Of a stretch of 64,000 nt of DNA, positions 40,336 through 49,448 are shown one piece after another (the stretch's first letter is position 1; every line of letters begins with the position of its first letter). Origin of the DNA: Bacterioplanoides sp965200585 (GTDB lineage: Bacteria > Pseudomonadota > Gammaproteobacteria > Pseudomonadales > Oceanobacteraceae); the NCBI RefSeq assembly GCF_965200585.1, contig NZ_OZ241361.1, one strand, 5' to 3'. A program made the translations under genes and the position numbers. Below the pieces are notes generated by a model that worked only from the letters and a program-made list of their open reading frames with translations, was not told the origin of the DNA and did no database searches.

Positions 40336-42681
40336 TTAACTGTCATATTGTAAAAAATCAGCGGCTTTTTCCCGATCGAAGGTTCTGAGTTTAGCTTCAT
40401 GATCAAAGCGCACCTTCAGATAGCGCTCATCTTCCGACAAAATATAACCACCACCAAATACCTGATGATGCACTCGTTGCTGCTTCTCCGGCTCCGGGTA
40501 TTTACGATCAATAATATAGTCGGCCGGATTGTGATGAGCAGAATATGATTGTGATGTTTTCGCTAACTTTGATTCAGACAAGGTTAATTTAAGTGGCGAC
40601 CCAACAGCCTGTAAATAATCCATCAGCCAATGTGCACAAGCAGATTCCAGCACCAGTTCATCTTTGTTATCGGTAATCGCCCGGGCAACCTTCTGACTGT
40701 GTTCGATAGAAGCCTGCCGCTGAAAACGACTGATTTTTTCCTGAGGATTATTTTTGTCTTTTTGTTTACGAATATCCTGGGCCGGTGTCAGTAAATGCAG
40801 GGTATTTTTTGCCCGGGTCATGGCCACATACAATAACCGCCGTTCACTTTCTTCACTGGCCTGAGTGGTAAATTCCCCTTCCGGGTTATACGGGAAATAA
40901 TGCGCATTGAGTCCAGGGATAATCACCACCGGCCATTCCAGCCCTTTGCTTTTATGAATGGAGGTAAGATGTACCCCGGTATTATTCTCCTGCTGTAAAC
41001 GCTGTTGTTTCAGTTCCAGCAAATAGTCGTGTGCCTGCTTAGCTACTTGTTGGCTGTCACGAATAAAGGCCACAAAGGCTTTAATGGTTTGCTGACGATC
41101 TTCGATTTGTTGGGCAGAAAAAGCACTGTCTTCAATACCCTGGTACAAATCCGTCTGATCAATATAATCCTGAATAATACGGTAGGCCGACGTATTAATA
41201 TATTCGGCGTTGGCAATAACAGCCGCTCGATCTTCCAGCTGATCCCGTTGCCATTTCGACAGCTCGCTGGGAATGGCAGCAACAAAGGCTTCGCCATAAT
41301 CTTTATCAACCAGAGCCAGTTGTTTAGCAATTTTCTCCAACACACTGCGTTTAATTTTAGGATACGGCGTGGTCAGAATATGCAGCCAGGCTTGCTCACG
41401 TTGTGGCACTTCACGCTGCGAAAATTTCCCTGCGGCGATTTCCAGCAACAGCCAGAAAATATGCAGCTCCCAACGATCCAATACCGATAACGAATTATGT
41501 AATTGATAGGGGATTTTCTTTTGTAATAAACCCAATTCAATCGGGGCACATAAAGCCCATAAGCGGTTAATCACCACAATATCTTCCAGTGGCCGGGACT
41601 CCGCTTCGCTCTGAATCAACTTTAAAATCAGTGCTGCTTCGTGTCGCGCGGCGTGCAACTGGCTACGACTGGCTGACGTATTGGCATGGGATAAACACAA
41701 TACCGGCTCACGTTCCTGATTATGGCTGATCAGATGATTAGCCAGTAAGGAAATTTCATGGCCATAACGAAAGGTATGGGGTAATTCGTAACGGGTTACC
41801 GCTTCACCGGCAGCAGAGCGGAAGCGCTGGTCAAACTGTTCAACAATAAATCCCGGTTTAGAGCCACGGAATTCATAAATGGTCTGATCCGGATCACCAA
41901 TCACCATTACCGAACCACGGCCACCGTATAACAGCTCCAGCAAGTATTGCTGAATTTCATTAATATCCTGATATTCATCCACCAGAATCCATTGCATATG
42001 CCCACCAAACTGGTGCGCGGCATCCGGATTAGCGCGGAAAAACATCACCGGATCATAAATCATGTCATTAAAACTGATACGGCCCTGCTGTTTACGCCAC
42101 TGTTCAAACTGTGCAAAACAGTCGATAAAAATGCGGCACGCCGGTGGAAAATCCAATGTTTCAAACACATCCTGAGCCGACATTAACCCCGCCTTTACCA
42201 GATCAATAAAGGCCATGGCGGGTTCAACCCATTTTTTCTTTTGCGACAGAATTTCCTGACGAGTATCGTCATCTGCCAGCTGTTGCAATAACCGCCAGAC
42301 CACATTTTCGGTTTCGCCATCCGACAACAATTTCTGCTGGAATGCTGGCAGTTGTCCTTGCTGAATCAGGCGCTGATAAATACGCAGCCCCAGCGAGTGA
42401 AACGTGCGCACCTCAGGTAACGGCTGATTGGGTAATAAAGACCGCAGCTTGGCTTCAAAATCCAGCTGAGCTGCCTTGTTGTACATCATCACCAAGATGC
42501 GCCGGGGTTGCGCGCCATCCTGTAAACGCGCCGCAATAAAATGCGTCAGGGTGGTGGTTTTACCGGCACCAGCAACCGCAATCACCTTGGCATGACCCTG
42601 CTGATGCTGAACCACGGCCTGTTGTTCTGGCGTTAGTTCTGCGGTTAGTTGCGCATCGGTGTGTGTTTCGGATGTATTCAA
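40336..42681 (-). CDS. UvrD/Rep-family ATP-dependent DNA helicase
   Basis: The 781-residue superfamily 1A helicase has motif I AVAGAGKTTTLTHF, motif II ILVDEYQDINEIQQ, motif III VIGDPDQTIYEFRGS, motif V SIHKSKGLEWPVVIIPG and motif VI LLYVAMTRAKNTLHLL. Its last 40 residues (VHHQVFGGGYIL, LKVRFDHE) resemble the PcrA/UvrD C-terminal Tudor-like module that contacts RNA polymerase. It is not clearly UvrD, Rep or PcrA itself and is best called UvrD-like. Divergent from the LRR-kinase gene, with 126 bases between them. Confidence 0.92.
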   Translation of the reverse strand: MNTSETHTDAQLTAELTPEQQAVVQHQQGHAKVIAVAGAGKTTTLTHFIAARLQDGAQPRRILVMMYNKAAQLDFEAKLRSLLPNQPLPEVRTFHSLGLRIYQRLIQQGQLPAFQQKLLSDGETENVVWRLLQQLADDDTRQEILSQKKKWVEPAMAFIDLVKAGLMSAQDVFETLDFPPACRIFIDCFAQFEQWRKQQGRISFNDMIYDPVMFFRANPDAAHQFGGHMQWILVDEYQDINEIQQYLLELLYGGRGSVMVIGDPDQTIYEFRGSKPGFIVEQFDQRFRSAAGEAVTRYELPHTFRYGHEISLLANHLISHNQEREPVLCLSHANTSASRSQLHAARHEAALILKLIQSEAESRPLEDIVVINRLWALCAPIELGLLQKKIPYQLHNSLSVLDRWELHIFWLLLEIAAGKFSQREVPQREQAWLHILTTPYPKIKRSVLEKIAKQLALVDKDYGEAFVAAIPSELSKWQRDQLEDRAAVIANAEYINTSAYRIIQDYIDQTDLYQGIEDSAFSAQQIEDRQQTIKAFVAFIRDSQQVAKQAHDYLLELKQQRLQQENNTGVHLTSIHKSKGLEWPVVIIPGLNAHYFPYNPEGEFTTQASEESERRLLYVAMTRAKNTLHLLTPAQDIRKQKDKNNPQEKISRFQRQASIEHSQKVARAITDNKDELVLESACAHWLMDYLQAVGSPLKLTLSESKLAKTSQSYSAHHNPADYIIDRKYPEPEKQQRVHHQVFGGGYILSEDERYLKVRFDHEAKLRTFDREKAADFLQYDS

Positions 42682-42807
42682 AGTCGCCCCTCATTGATCA
42701 GGCCTATTCTAGCGGAAAGCGCCCATTACCTAAATCGCTCAATCTGCCTTATCATGGCGGCTTTCTTGATAAAACTTTCTCGATAATAGTAGGTAAACAA
42801 GGCAACC

Positions 42808-44136
42808 ATGAAACGTCTCCAGATCCAACAACAGTTAACCGAGTTTCCACGCGAGGTCTTTGATCATGCTGACACACTGGAAATTCTGGATCTGGGCAAT
42901 AACCAGTTATCGGATTTACCCGATGACTTTGCACGCCTGAAAAAATTAAAAATCCTGTTTTTAACCAATAACCACTTTACTCATATTCCTGCGGTACTGG
43001 CCCAGTGTCCGGTGCTGGAAATGATTGCCTTTAAAGATAACCAGTTAACCGAATTTGCCGAAAACAGCATTCCGGAGCACACTCGCTGGTTGATTCTGAC
43101 CGGCAACCAGCTGACGAAGCTGCCTGATTCCATGGGCAAGCTGTATCGTTTGCAGAAGCTGGCGCTGGCCGGTAATCAGTTAACTGCGTTGCCCGACTCT
43201 ATGGCGGCCTGTCATCAGCTGGAACTGATCCGGCTGTCGGCCAACCGGTTTCAGCAGTTGCCGGACTGGTTATTTGAGCTGCCGCGTCTGAGCTGGCTGG
43301 CGTTTGCCGGCAACCCTTTTTCCAGCTCGGTATTTACCGGGATTGAGCACCAGTCTAAAACCGTGCCTTTTGTACACCTGAGTGATCTGGAACTGGATGA
43401 AAAACTGGGGGAAGGTGCTTCCGGTACTATTTATCGTGGTCACTGGAAACAAGCCCATGAACATCTGGGTGAACCCGACATTGCGGTAAAATTATTCAAA
43501 GGTAATGTCACCAGCGACGGTTACCCACAAGACGAACTGGATTGTTGTTTAGACGCAGGTCATCATCCACACATCGTAAAAACTATTGGTGAAATCAAAG
43601 ACCCGGCGATCCCTGCAACTCCAACAGCCCCAGAAAAACCCGAGCAATTGGGCATTGTGATGGAGTTAATTCCAGCCGGTTATCACAATTTAGGCAACCC
43701 ACCGGATTTTGATAGCTGCAGTCGTGATACCTTTGCTGAAGGTGTGGCGTTTAGTGGCGGACAAATCGCTAAAATCATTTCAGACTTTGCCAGTGCTGCA
43801 CATCATCTGCATCAACAAGGCGTCAGCCACGGCGATTTATACGCCCATAACACCTTAGTAAATGATCAGGATGAGATTCTGCTCGGCGACTTTGGTGCCG
43901 CCTCCGATTGCAAAACACTGCCTGCTAATCAGCGCAACAATATGGAAAAAATTGAAGTACGGGCACTCGGTTGTTTACTAGATGATTTATTAACCCTGCC
44001 CGCCAATCAGCTGAACGCTCAGGATAATTTGGTCCAGATACTGATGTCGTTAAGAGATCAGTGTTGTGTCGAGCAATTGGCTCAGCGTCCAGGGTTTGCC
44101 AGCATTCAGCAATTCATCCGGCCGTTAATCGACTAA
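42808..44136 (+). CDS. Leucine-rich-repeat protein kinase
   Basis: The 442-residue protein joins about seven LRRs (residues 23-172; LEILDLGNNQLSDLPDDF type) to a protein-kinase domain (194-440): Gly loop GEGASGTIYRG at 201-211, ATP-binding Lys228 (IAVKLF), catalytic HGDLYAHN (341-348, HGD in place of HRD) and DFG at 361-363. All key catalytic residues are kept, but the C-lobe is short. There is no membrane segment, so it is cytoplasmic. The role and substrates are unknown. ATG 42808 is the only good start. Confidence 0.9.
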   Translation: MKRLQIQQQLTEFPREVFDHADTLEILDLGNNQLSDLPDDFARLKKLKILFLTNNHFTHIPAVLAQCPVLEMIAFKDNQLTEFAENSIPEHTRWLILTGNQLTKLPDSMGKLYRLQKLALAGNQLTALPDSMAACHQLELIRLSANRFQQLPDWLFELPRLSWLAFAGNPFSSSVFTGIEHQSKTVPFVHLSDLELDEKLGEGASGTIYRGHWKQAHEHLGEPDIAVKLFKGNVTSDGYPQDELDCCLDAGHHPHIVKTIGEIKDPAIPATPTAPEKPEQLGIVMELIPAGYHNLGNPPDFDSCSRDTFAEGVAFSGGQIAKIISDFASAAHHLHQQGVSHGDLYAHNTLVNDQDEILLGDFGAASDCKTLPANQRNNMEKIEVRALGCLLDDLLTLPANQLNAQDNLVQILMSLRDQCCVEQLAQRPGFASIQQFIRPLID

Positions 44137-44266
44137 ACAGCCTGTTGTTGCATATACACGATAATCTGTTGCTGGAATCAACATAGGGCAAGTCGTCATT
44201 TTGCTGCATAAATAGGCTAAACTGAGCGGTCTGAGAAGACGACTCTGATGCCTGAGATACATTAAT

Positions 44267-45343
44267 ATGAGCAACTCGAACCTGAGCGCTAAAAAACTTT
44301 CCCTGACTATTTTTTCGTTATTTTTACTGGTGCTGTTCTGGCATGTAGTGACCGACCGGATGGCACCGTCGTCGTCACGTGGTGCTGTTAAAGCTTATGT
44401 GACTCAGTTATCGCCTAAGGTTGCCGGTCAGGTGACTCAGGTATTTGTACACGATGGTGACATGGTTGCTCCCGGGCAGCCTTTGTTTGCATTGGACGAC
44501 CGGGTGTATCAGCTGGCGGTAAAACAAGCCGAGAATCAGCTGGCCAGTGCGATTAAATCCACCAAAGCCAACTCTGCTGCCATTTTGTCGTCTCAGGCAT
44601 CGGTTAACGAAGCGCTGGTGAATCTTGAAAATATTAAAACCTCCACCAGCCGTACCCTGGCACTGGCGCGCCGTAATTTATTATCGTCCGCTCGTGCTGA
44701 CGACGCCAAAGCGGAATTAAAAGCGGCACAGGCTTCTTATGAAAAAGCCAAAGCGTCGCTGGAAAGTGCCATTCTGGCCTTAGGAGCCGATGACGATCGC
44801 AACCTGGAAGTACAGGCCTCACGCCTGGCGCTGGAGAAAGCTCAGCTGGATCTGGAATACGCCACCGTCACCGCACCAACACAAGGAGTCATCACCAACC
44901 TCAGCCTGGCCATTGGCCAGTACGTTGCTCCTAAAAATCCGGCATTAACCTTTATTGATTCACGCGGCGCCTGGATATCCGTTGATTTACGTGAAAACCA
45001 GTTAGGCAATGTCAGTGTTGGCGATAAAGTGGATATTGCTTATGACGCAGTGCCCGGTGAAATTTTTAAGGGTGAAGTAAAAGCCATTGCCTGGGGTATT
45101 GACCCGGGTCGTAGCAGTGCCAACGGCTTACAGAAAAATCCCTCCTTTACTCAATGGTTTGAACCTGCACGAAAAATTCCGGTGCATATTGAATTAACCG
45201 GTGGTATGGAGCAATGGCCTGAAGCGGCTAAAGCCGGTGGTAAAGTGAACGCGTTAATTTATGCCGAAGGTGATTCCAACATCGTTGCCTGGATCTCCGG
45301 CATTATTTTTTGCATCCAGTCCTATATCTCTTATTTGTATTAA
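44267..45343 (+). CDS. HlyD-family membrane fusion protein
   Basis: This 358-residue periplasmic adaptor has one N-terminal membrane helix (LSLTIFSLFLLVLFWHVV), a lipoyl half-motif VTQLSPKVAGQVTQVFVHDGDMVAPGQPLF, a helical hairpin (about 80-195), the second lipoyl half VTAPTQGVITNLSLAIGQYV and a beta-barrel region. A second hydrophobic stretch lies at the very C-terminus (WISGIIFCIQSYISYLY), as in EmrA/AaeA-like partners of FUSC-type proteins. It pairs with the DUF2955 gene 9 bases downstream. Confidence 0.88.
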   Translation: MSNSNLSAKKLSLTIFSLFLLVLFWHVVTDRMAPSSSRGAVKAYVTQLSPKVAGQVTQVFVHDGDMVAPGQPLFALDDRVYQLAVKQAENQLASAIKSTKANSAAILSSQASVNEALVNLENIKTSTSRTLALARRNLLSSARADDAKAELKAAQASYEKAKASLESAILALGADDDRNLEVQASRLALEKAQLDLEYATVTAPTQGVITNLSLAIGQYVAPKNPALTFIDSRGAWISVDLRENQLGNVSVGDKVDIAYDAVPGEIFKGEVKAIAWGIDPGRSSANGLQKNPSFTQWFEPARKIPVHIELTGGMEQWPEAAKAGGKVNALIYAEGDSNIVAWISGIIFCIQSYISYLY

Positions 45344-45352
45344 GAGTCCAAG

Positions 45353-46393
45353 ATGTATATTGCTCCCCGCCCAAAAACCAGCGACGACCCCTATTTTGCC
45401 TTACGGCTGGCATTGGCCAGCAGTTTATCGCTGATGGTTGGTTTATTGATTGATTCTGATCTGTTACTGATGATGCCGGTACTGATCATCAGTTTAATGG
45501 GCGGTATGCGCAAAGCTTTTGATGTTAAAAAATCTGTTTCCAGCCCAATTTTAATTATTGTGCTGATTTCTGCTTTTTATTGGCTGTTATCTTATTTACA
45601 CGTCAGGCCCATTCTGACCTTATTAGTGGTGTTTTATATTGCCGCACTGGCGTATTACATCACCTTAAAAAATGGCAGCCCACTGGGCATGATTATTCTG
45701 ATTGCCATTGTCATGATGTCGGTGTCCGGCGCAAAATCTACCCTGGCATTGGCTTTTATACACACAGCCATGGTTGAAGCAGCCATCACCACTTTTGTGT
45801 TAATTCCACTGCTGTATTGGCTATTACCCACCCGGGCAACCGAACCTCTGCCTGAAGAATATCAGCCGGATTCACACGGTTATTTATTGGAGCGTGCGGT
45901 GTTACGCGCGGCGGTATTAATGGCGTTATTGGGATGGATGTACACCTTGCTGGATCAGTCCAATATTACGCTGGTGATTACCGCGGTATTTACCCTGATG
46001 TTTCCGTGCAAAGAACACCAGTTTGAAGAAGCCCGGGAGCGCAGTTATGCCACTCTGGTAGGAGGTGGACTTGCTTTGGTTATTCTCACCGTATTTGGCT
46101 TTATTGGCCATTTATCGGTGTTATTTCTCCTGACATTAATTGCCGGTATTTTTTTGGCTAATCGTATGATCAGCGGCAAAAAACCACCCATGGTGTACCA
46201 GTTTACCTTATCGGTGATGATGGCTTTGGTATGTGGATCCTTAAATGATCAGTCACCCGTCTACCTCACAACTCTGCGTATTATTATGACGATTGTAGGT
46301 ACATTAGGTGCGGTATTTTTATACGCCACCCTGGAAAGACTACTGATTAAAGATGCGGCTATTACCGCGCATCAGGCCAAAAACCCGGATTAA
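45353..46393 (+). CDS. DUF2955/FUSC-like inner-membrane efflux protein
   Basis: A 346-residue protein with two blocks of hydrophobic helices (residues 17-150 and 185-330) divided by a hydrophilic stretch with EPLPEEYQPDSHG. The repeated pattern LALASSLSLMVG...LLLMMPVLIISLMGG resembles DUF2955 and the aromatic-acid exporter/FUSC group (AaeB-like). With the preceding HlyD-type protein it probably forms a two-part efflux pump. The substrate is unknown, and no outer-membrane TolC gene or regulator is adjacent. The start codon ATG at 45353 lies 9 bases after the previous stop. Confidence 0.85.
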   Translation: MYIAPRPKTSDDPYFALRLALASSLSLMVGLLIDSDLLLMMPVLIISLMGGMRKAFDVKKSVSSPILIIVLISAFYWLLSYLHVRPILTLLVVFYIAALAYYITLKNGSPLGMIILIAIVMMSVSGAKSTLALAFIHTAMVEAAITTFVLIPLLYWLLPTRATEPLPEEYQPDSHGYLLERAVLRAAVLMALLGWMYTLLDQSNITLVITAVFTLMFPCKEHQFEEARERSYATLVGGGLALVILTVFGFIGHLSVLFLLTLIAGIFLANRMISGKKPPMVYQFTLSVMMALVCGSLNDQSPVYLTTLRIIMTIVGTLGAVFLYATLERLLIKDAAITAHQAKNPD

Positions 46394-46570
46394 ACCAACT
46401 AATTCCACTGCTGCAACAATCTATTCTTTAAAAAGAGAACGATATAATCAGGTTTTCTTTGACCCATACTGCGGCTGATCCTACCCTATTACTCACAATA
46501 AAATGACAACAATGACGCATGGCTTCGATCCATGCGGATATAACCGAGATTTCCTGCTGAGGTAAGAACC

Positions 46571-47113
46571 ATGATCAAGCTGACGATTAATGGCAAGGAG
46601 CGCCGTTTTGACGGCGATCCAAGCACACCACTGCTGTGGTATTTACGCGATGAACTCAACCTGACCGGCACCAAGTACGGCTGTGGCATGGCGTTGTGTG
46701 GCGCCTGCACCATTCATGTGGATGGCAATGCTCAACGTGCCTGTATTTTACCCTTGGGTGATGTGAGTGGCAGCAGCATCACCACCATCGAAGGCTTAAG
46801 CAAAGACGGCGATCACCCGCTACAGCAAGCCTGGGTTGAGCATCAGGTGCCTCAGTGTGGTTTTTGCCAGTGTGGCCAGATTATGCAGGCTGCCAGTCTG
46901 CTGGACAGCAACCCAACGCCCAACGACGATGAAATTGTTTCGGCCATGGCGGGAAATATCTGTCGTTGTGGTACTTACCCACGTATTCATAAAGCCATTA
47001 AATCCGCCGCAAAGAATATTGCCGCCGCAGGTGGTGTACAAACCTTTGATCCGGCTCAGATGGCCAGCAGCCCTTCTCAGATGACCAATAGCAAAGAAGG
47101 AGGTGCCGCATGA
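46571..47113 (+). CDS. 2Fe-2S subunit of an isoquinoline 1-oxidoreductase-type molybdenum hydroxylase
   Basis: The 180-residue protein has the plant-type 2Fe-2S cluster GCGMALCGACTIHVDG with a third ligand in RACI, and the C-terminal helical 2Fe-2S domain CGFCQCGQIMQAA with CRCGTYPRI. This is the small subunit of xanthine-oxidase-family enzymes (IorA/CoxS type), which passes electrons from the molybdenum site. Its stop overlaps the start of the large subunit by 4 bases (ATGA). No FAD subunit is encoded nearby, consistent with the two-subunit IorAB type that uses a cytochrome. Confidence 0.93.
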   Translation: MIKLTINGKERRFDGDPSTPLLWYLRDELNLTGTKYGCGMALCGACTIHVDGNAQRACILPLGDVSGSSITTIEGLSKDGDHPLQQAWVEHQVPQCGFCQCGQIMQAASLLDSNPTPNDDEIVSAMAGNICRCGTYPRIHKAIKSAAKNIAAAGGVQTFDPAQMASSPSQMTNSKEGGAA

Positions 47114-49383
47114 GCCGCTTTTTTGATTTAAACCGTCGTCAGTTTCTGAAATCCAGCCTATCCACCACTGCAGCACTGATTGTTGGTAGCCATTTTATGG
47201 GCGCTGCACCACGGGTTCAGGCAGGTGTGTTAAGTGCCTCAGCAGCCGATGCAAAAGCAGCCAATTTATTTGTTGCCCTGCGCCCCGATGGCAAAGTAGA
47301 AATTACCTGTCACCGTTCAGAAATGGGCCAGCATGTGCGTACTGCATTAGCTCAGATTGTTGCTGATGAAATGGAAGCCGCCTGGGACAGTGTGGTTGTT
47401 ATCCAGGCCAAAGGGGATCCGGCGTATGGCGACCAGAATACCGATGGTTCGCGCAGTATTCGTTTTAATCTGCAACGTCTGCGGGAAATGGGTGCCAGCG
47501 TACGTTACATGCTGGAACAGGCAGCAGCCAAACACTGGGGTGTAGACGCCGCCAGCTGTAACGCAGAACAAGGTCAGGTGATTCACAGCTCGGGCAAAAC
47601 CCTGTCGTTTGCTGAATTAGCCGAACAAGCGGTTGCTATCACACCACCAGCTGCCGATAGCCTGACACTGAAAAAACGCAGCGAATGGCGTTACATCAAT
47701 ACCGGCATGGCACATGTGGATCTGCACGATATTGTTACCGGTAAGGCGCATTACGCCGCTGACGTTCGTGACTCACATACCGCTATGCCAGAAGCCAAAG
47801 TGGCAGTGATTGAACGCCCTCCGGTTGTGGGTGGCAAAATCAAAACACTGGATGACAAAGCGGCCCGTAAAGTGCCGGGGGTGATTGCTGTAATTACCCT
47901 GCCAACACCGGAAGGTGCACCCATGTTTTTGCCCAAAGGTGGTGTAGCCGTTATTGCAGAAAATACCTGGGCCGCCCTGCAGGGCCGTAAAGCGTTAACC
48001 ATACAATGGGATGATGGCGCTAACCAAGCTTACCAGTCTGATCAGTTTAAACAGGATTTATTAAAAACCGTTAATCAGCCTCAGGCACACGTGCGTGAAG
48101 TGGGCGATGCCAGCAGCGTGTTAGCCAAAGCCAAAGACGTGCATAAAGCTGATTATTATATGCCACACCTGACACAAGCGCCGATGGAGCCACCTTGTGC
48201 CACGGCCATGTATTATCCGGATCGGGTTGATGTCTGGTCGGCGACACAAAACCCACAAGCCGATATGGATATTGTGGCAGCCATGGTGGGCATGGATAAG
48301 TCGAAAATTAACGTTAACGTCACCTTATTAGGCGGCGCGTTTGGCCGTAAATCCAAACCGGATTTCTCCGCCGAAGCGGCGTTTTTATCGATGAAAAGTG
48401 GCCTGCCAATTCGTGTGCAATGGACTCGTGAAGACGATATCCAGCACAGCTATTACCACGCGGTATCCGCGCAGCACGTAGAAGCCTCGCTCAGCGACAA
48501 CGGCGATGTAGAAGCTTATTTGCACCGCACGGCGTTCAGCCCAATTGCCTCCACCTTTGCCGCTGGCGCTAAAGCACCAATGAGTTTTGAGATGGATTTA
48601 GGTTTTACCGATAACCCGATTCATACACCGAACTTAAAACTGGAACGTGGTGAAGCACCGGCCATGACCCGCATTGGCTGGATGCGTTCGGTATCAAATA
48701 ATTTCCACGCTTTTGCGGTGCAATCGTTTATTAACGAATTAGCCCATAAAGCCGGACAAGATCCTAAAGACTATTTATTAAAAGCCATTGGCCCGGACCG
48801 GATTATCGACGTTACGACTCAGGGGGCAGAATACCTGAACTACTGGAGTGATAAATCCGTTTACCCACTGGATACCGCACGCTTACGCAAAGCGGTGGAA
48901 AAAGTGGCGGAAATCTCTGGCTGGGGACGTAAGTTGCCCAAAGGTCGTGGCTTAGGTATTGCCGCTCATCGTAGCTTCTTAACCTATATTGCCACCGTGG
49001 TCGAGGTAGAAGTATCTGACAAAGGCGACCTGAAGATTATTAAATCCTGGGTTTCCATTGATGCAGGTACCGTTGTGAATACCGACACTGTAATTAACCA
49101 GACTCAGGGGGGTTCCATTTATGGTATTACCAATGCTATGAGTGGTGGTATCACCTTTAAAGATGGCCGTGTGCAACAAAGTAACTTCCACGATTATCAG
49201 GTGCCACGGATTACCGATGTACCGTTAGAGGTTGAAGTGGCTATTATCGAAAGTGATGAGCCGCCAGCTGGTGTTGGTGAACCGGCCACCCCGGTTTATG
49301 CGCCAGCATTATGTAATGCAATTTATGCTGCCTGTGGTAAACGTATTCGTGAACTGCCAGTTGCGGATCAATTAAAAAGCTAA
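47110..49383 (+). CDS. Molybdopterin-binding subunit of an isoquinoline 1-oxidoreductase-type hydroxylase
   Basis: This 757-residue protein has a Tat signal (NRRQFLKSS, then a hydrophobic stretch) and xanthine-dehydrogenase-family domains: VTGKAHYAADVRD (substrate-domain start), TLLGGAFGRKSKPDF (molybdopterin loop), and the C-terminal GVGEPATPVYAPALCNAI with the catalytic Glu. The architecture matches IorB and periplasmic aldehyde-oxidoreductase subunits. It probably forms a periplasmic heterodimer with the 2Fe-2S protein encoded upstream (4-base overlap). The substrate, an N-heterocycle or aldehyde, cannot be told. No MoCo chaperone (XdhC-like) is adjacent. Confidence 0.93.
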   Translation: MSRFFDLNRRQFLKSSLSTTAALIVGSHFMGAAPRVQAGVLSASAADAKAANLFVALRPDGKVEITCHRSEMGQHVRTALAQIVADEMEAAWDSVVVIQAKGDPAYGDQNTDGSRSIRFNLQRLREMGASVRYMLEQAAAKHWGVDAASCNAEQGQVIHSSGKTLSFAELAEQAVAITPPAADSLTLKKRSEWRYINTGMAHVDLHDIVTGKAHYAADVRDSHTAMPEAKVAVIERPPVVGGKIKTLDDKAARKVPGVIAVITLPTPEGAPMFLPKGGVAVIAENTWAALQGRKALTIQWDDGANQAYQSDQFKQDLLKTVNQPQAHVREVGDASSVLAKAKDVHKADYYMPHLTQAPMEPPCATAMYYPDRVDVWSATQNPQADMDIVAAMVGMDKSKINVNVTLLGGAFGRKSKPDFSAEAAFLSMKSGLPIRVQWTREDDIQHSYYHAVSAQHVEASLSDNGDVEAYLHRTAFSPIASTFAAGAKAPMSFEMDLGFTDNPIHTPNLKLERGEAPAMTRIGWMRSVSNNFHAFAVQSFINELAHKAGQDPKDYLLKAIGPDRIIDVTTQGAEYLNYWSDKSVYPLDTARLRKAVEKVAEISGWGRKLPKGRGLGIAAHRSFLTYIATVVEVEVSDKGDLKIIKSWVSIDAGTVVNTDTVINQTQGGSIYGITNAMSGGITFKDGRVQQSNFHDYQVPRITDVPLEVEVAIIESDEPPAGVGEPATPVYAPALCNAIYAACGKRIRELPVADQLKS

Positions 49384-49403
49384 GACCAAAACTGATATCA
49401 AGA

Positions 49404-49431
49404 ACAAGCGGCTGTCAATACAGCCGCTTGT
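49404..49431. terminator. Terminator between convergent genes
   Basis: A 12-bp perfect stem (ACAAGCGGCTGT at 49404-49415, complement at 49420-49431) encloses a 4-base loop, 20 bases after the molybdenum-subunit stop. T-richness downstream is modest. Confidence 0.7.
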
Positions 49432-49448
49432 CTGGTTATTTCAGCGAT

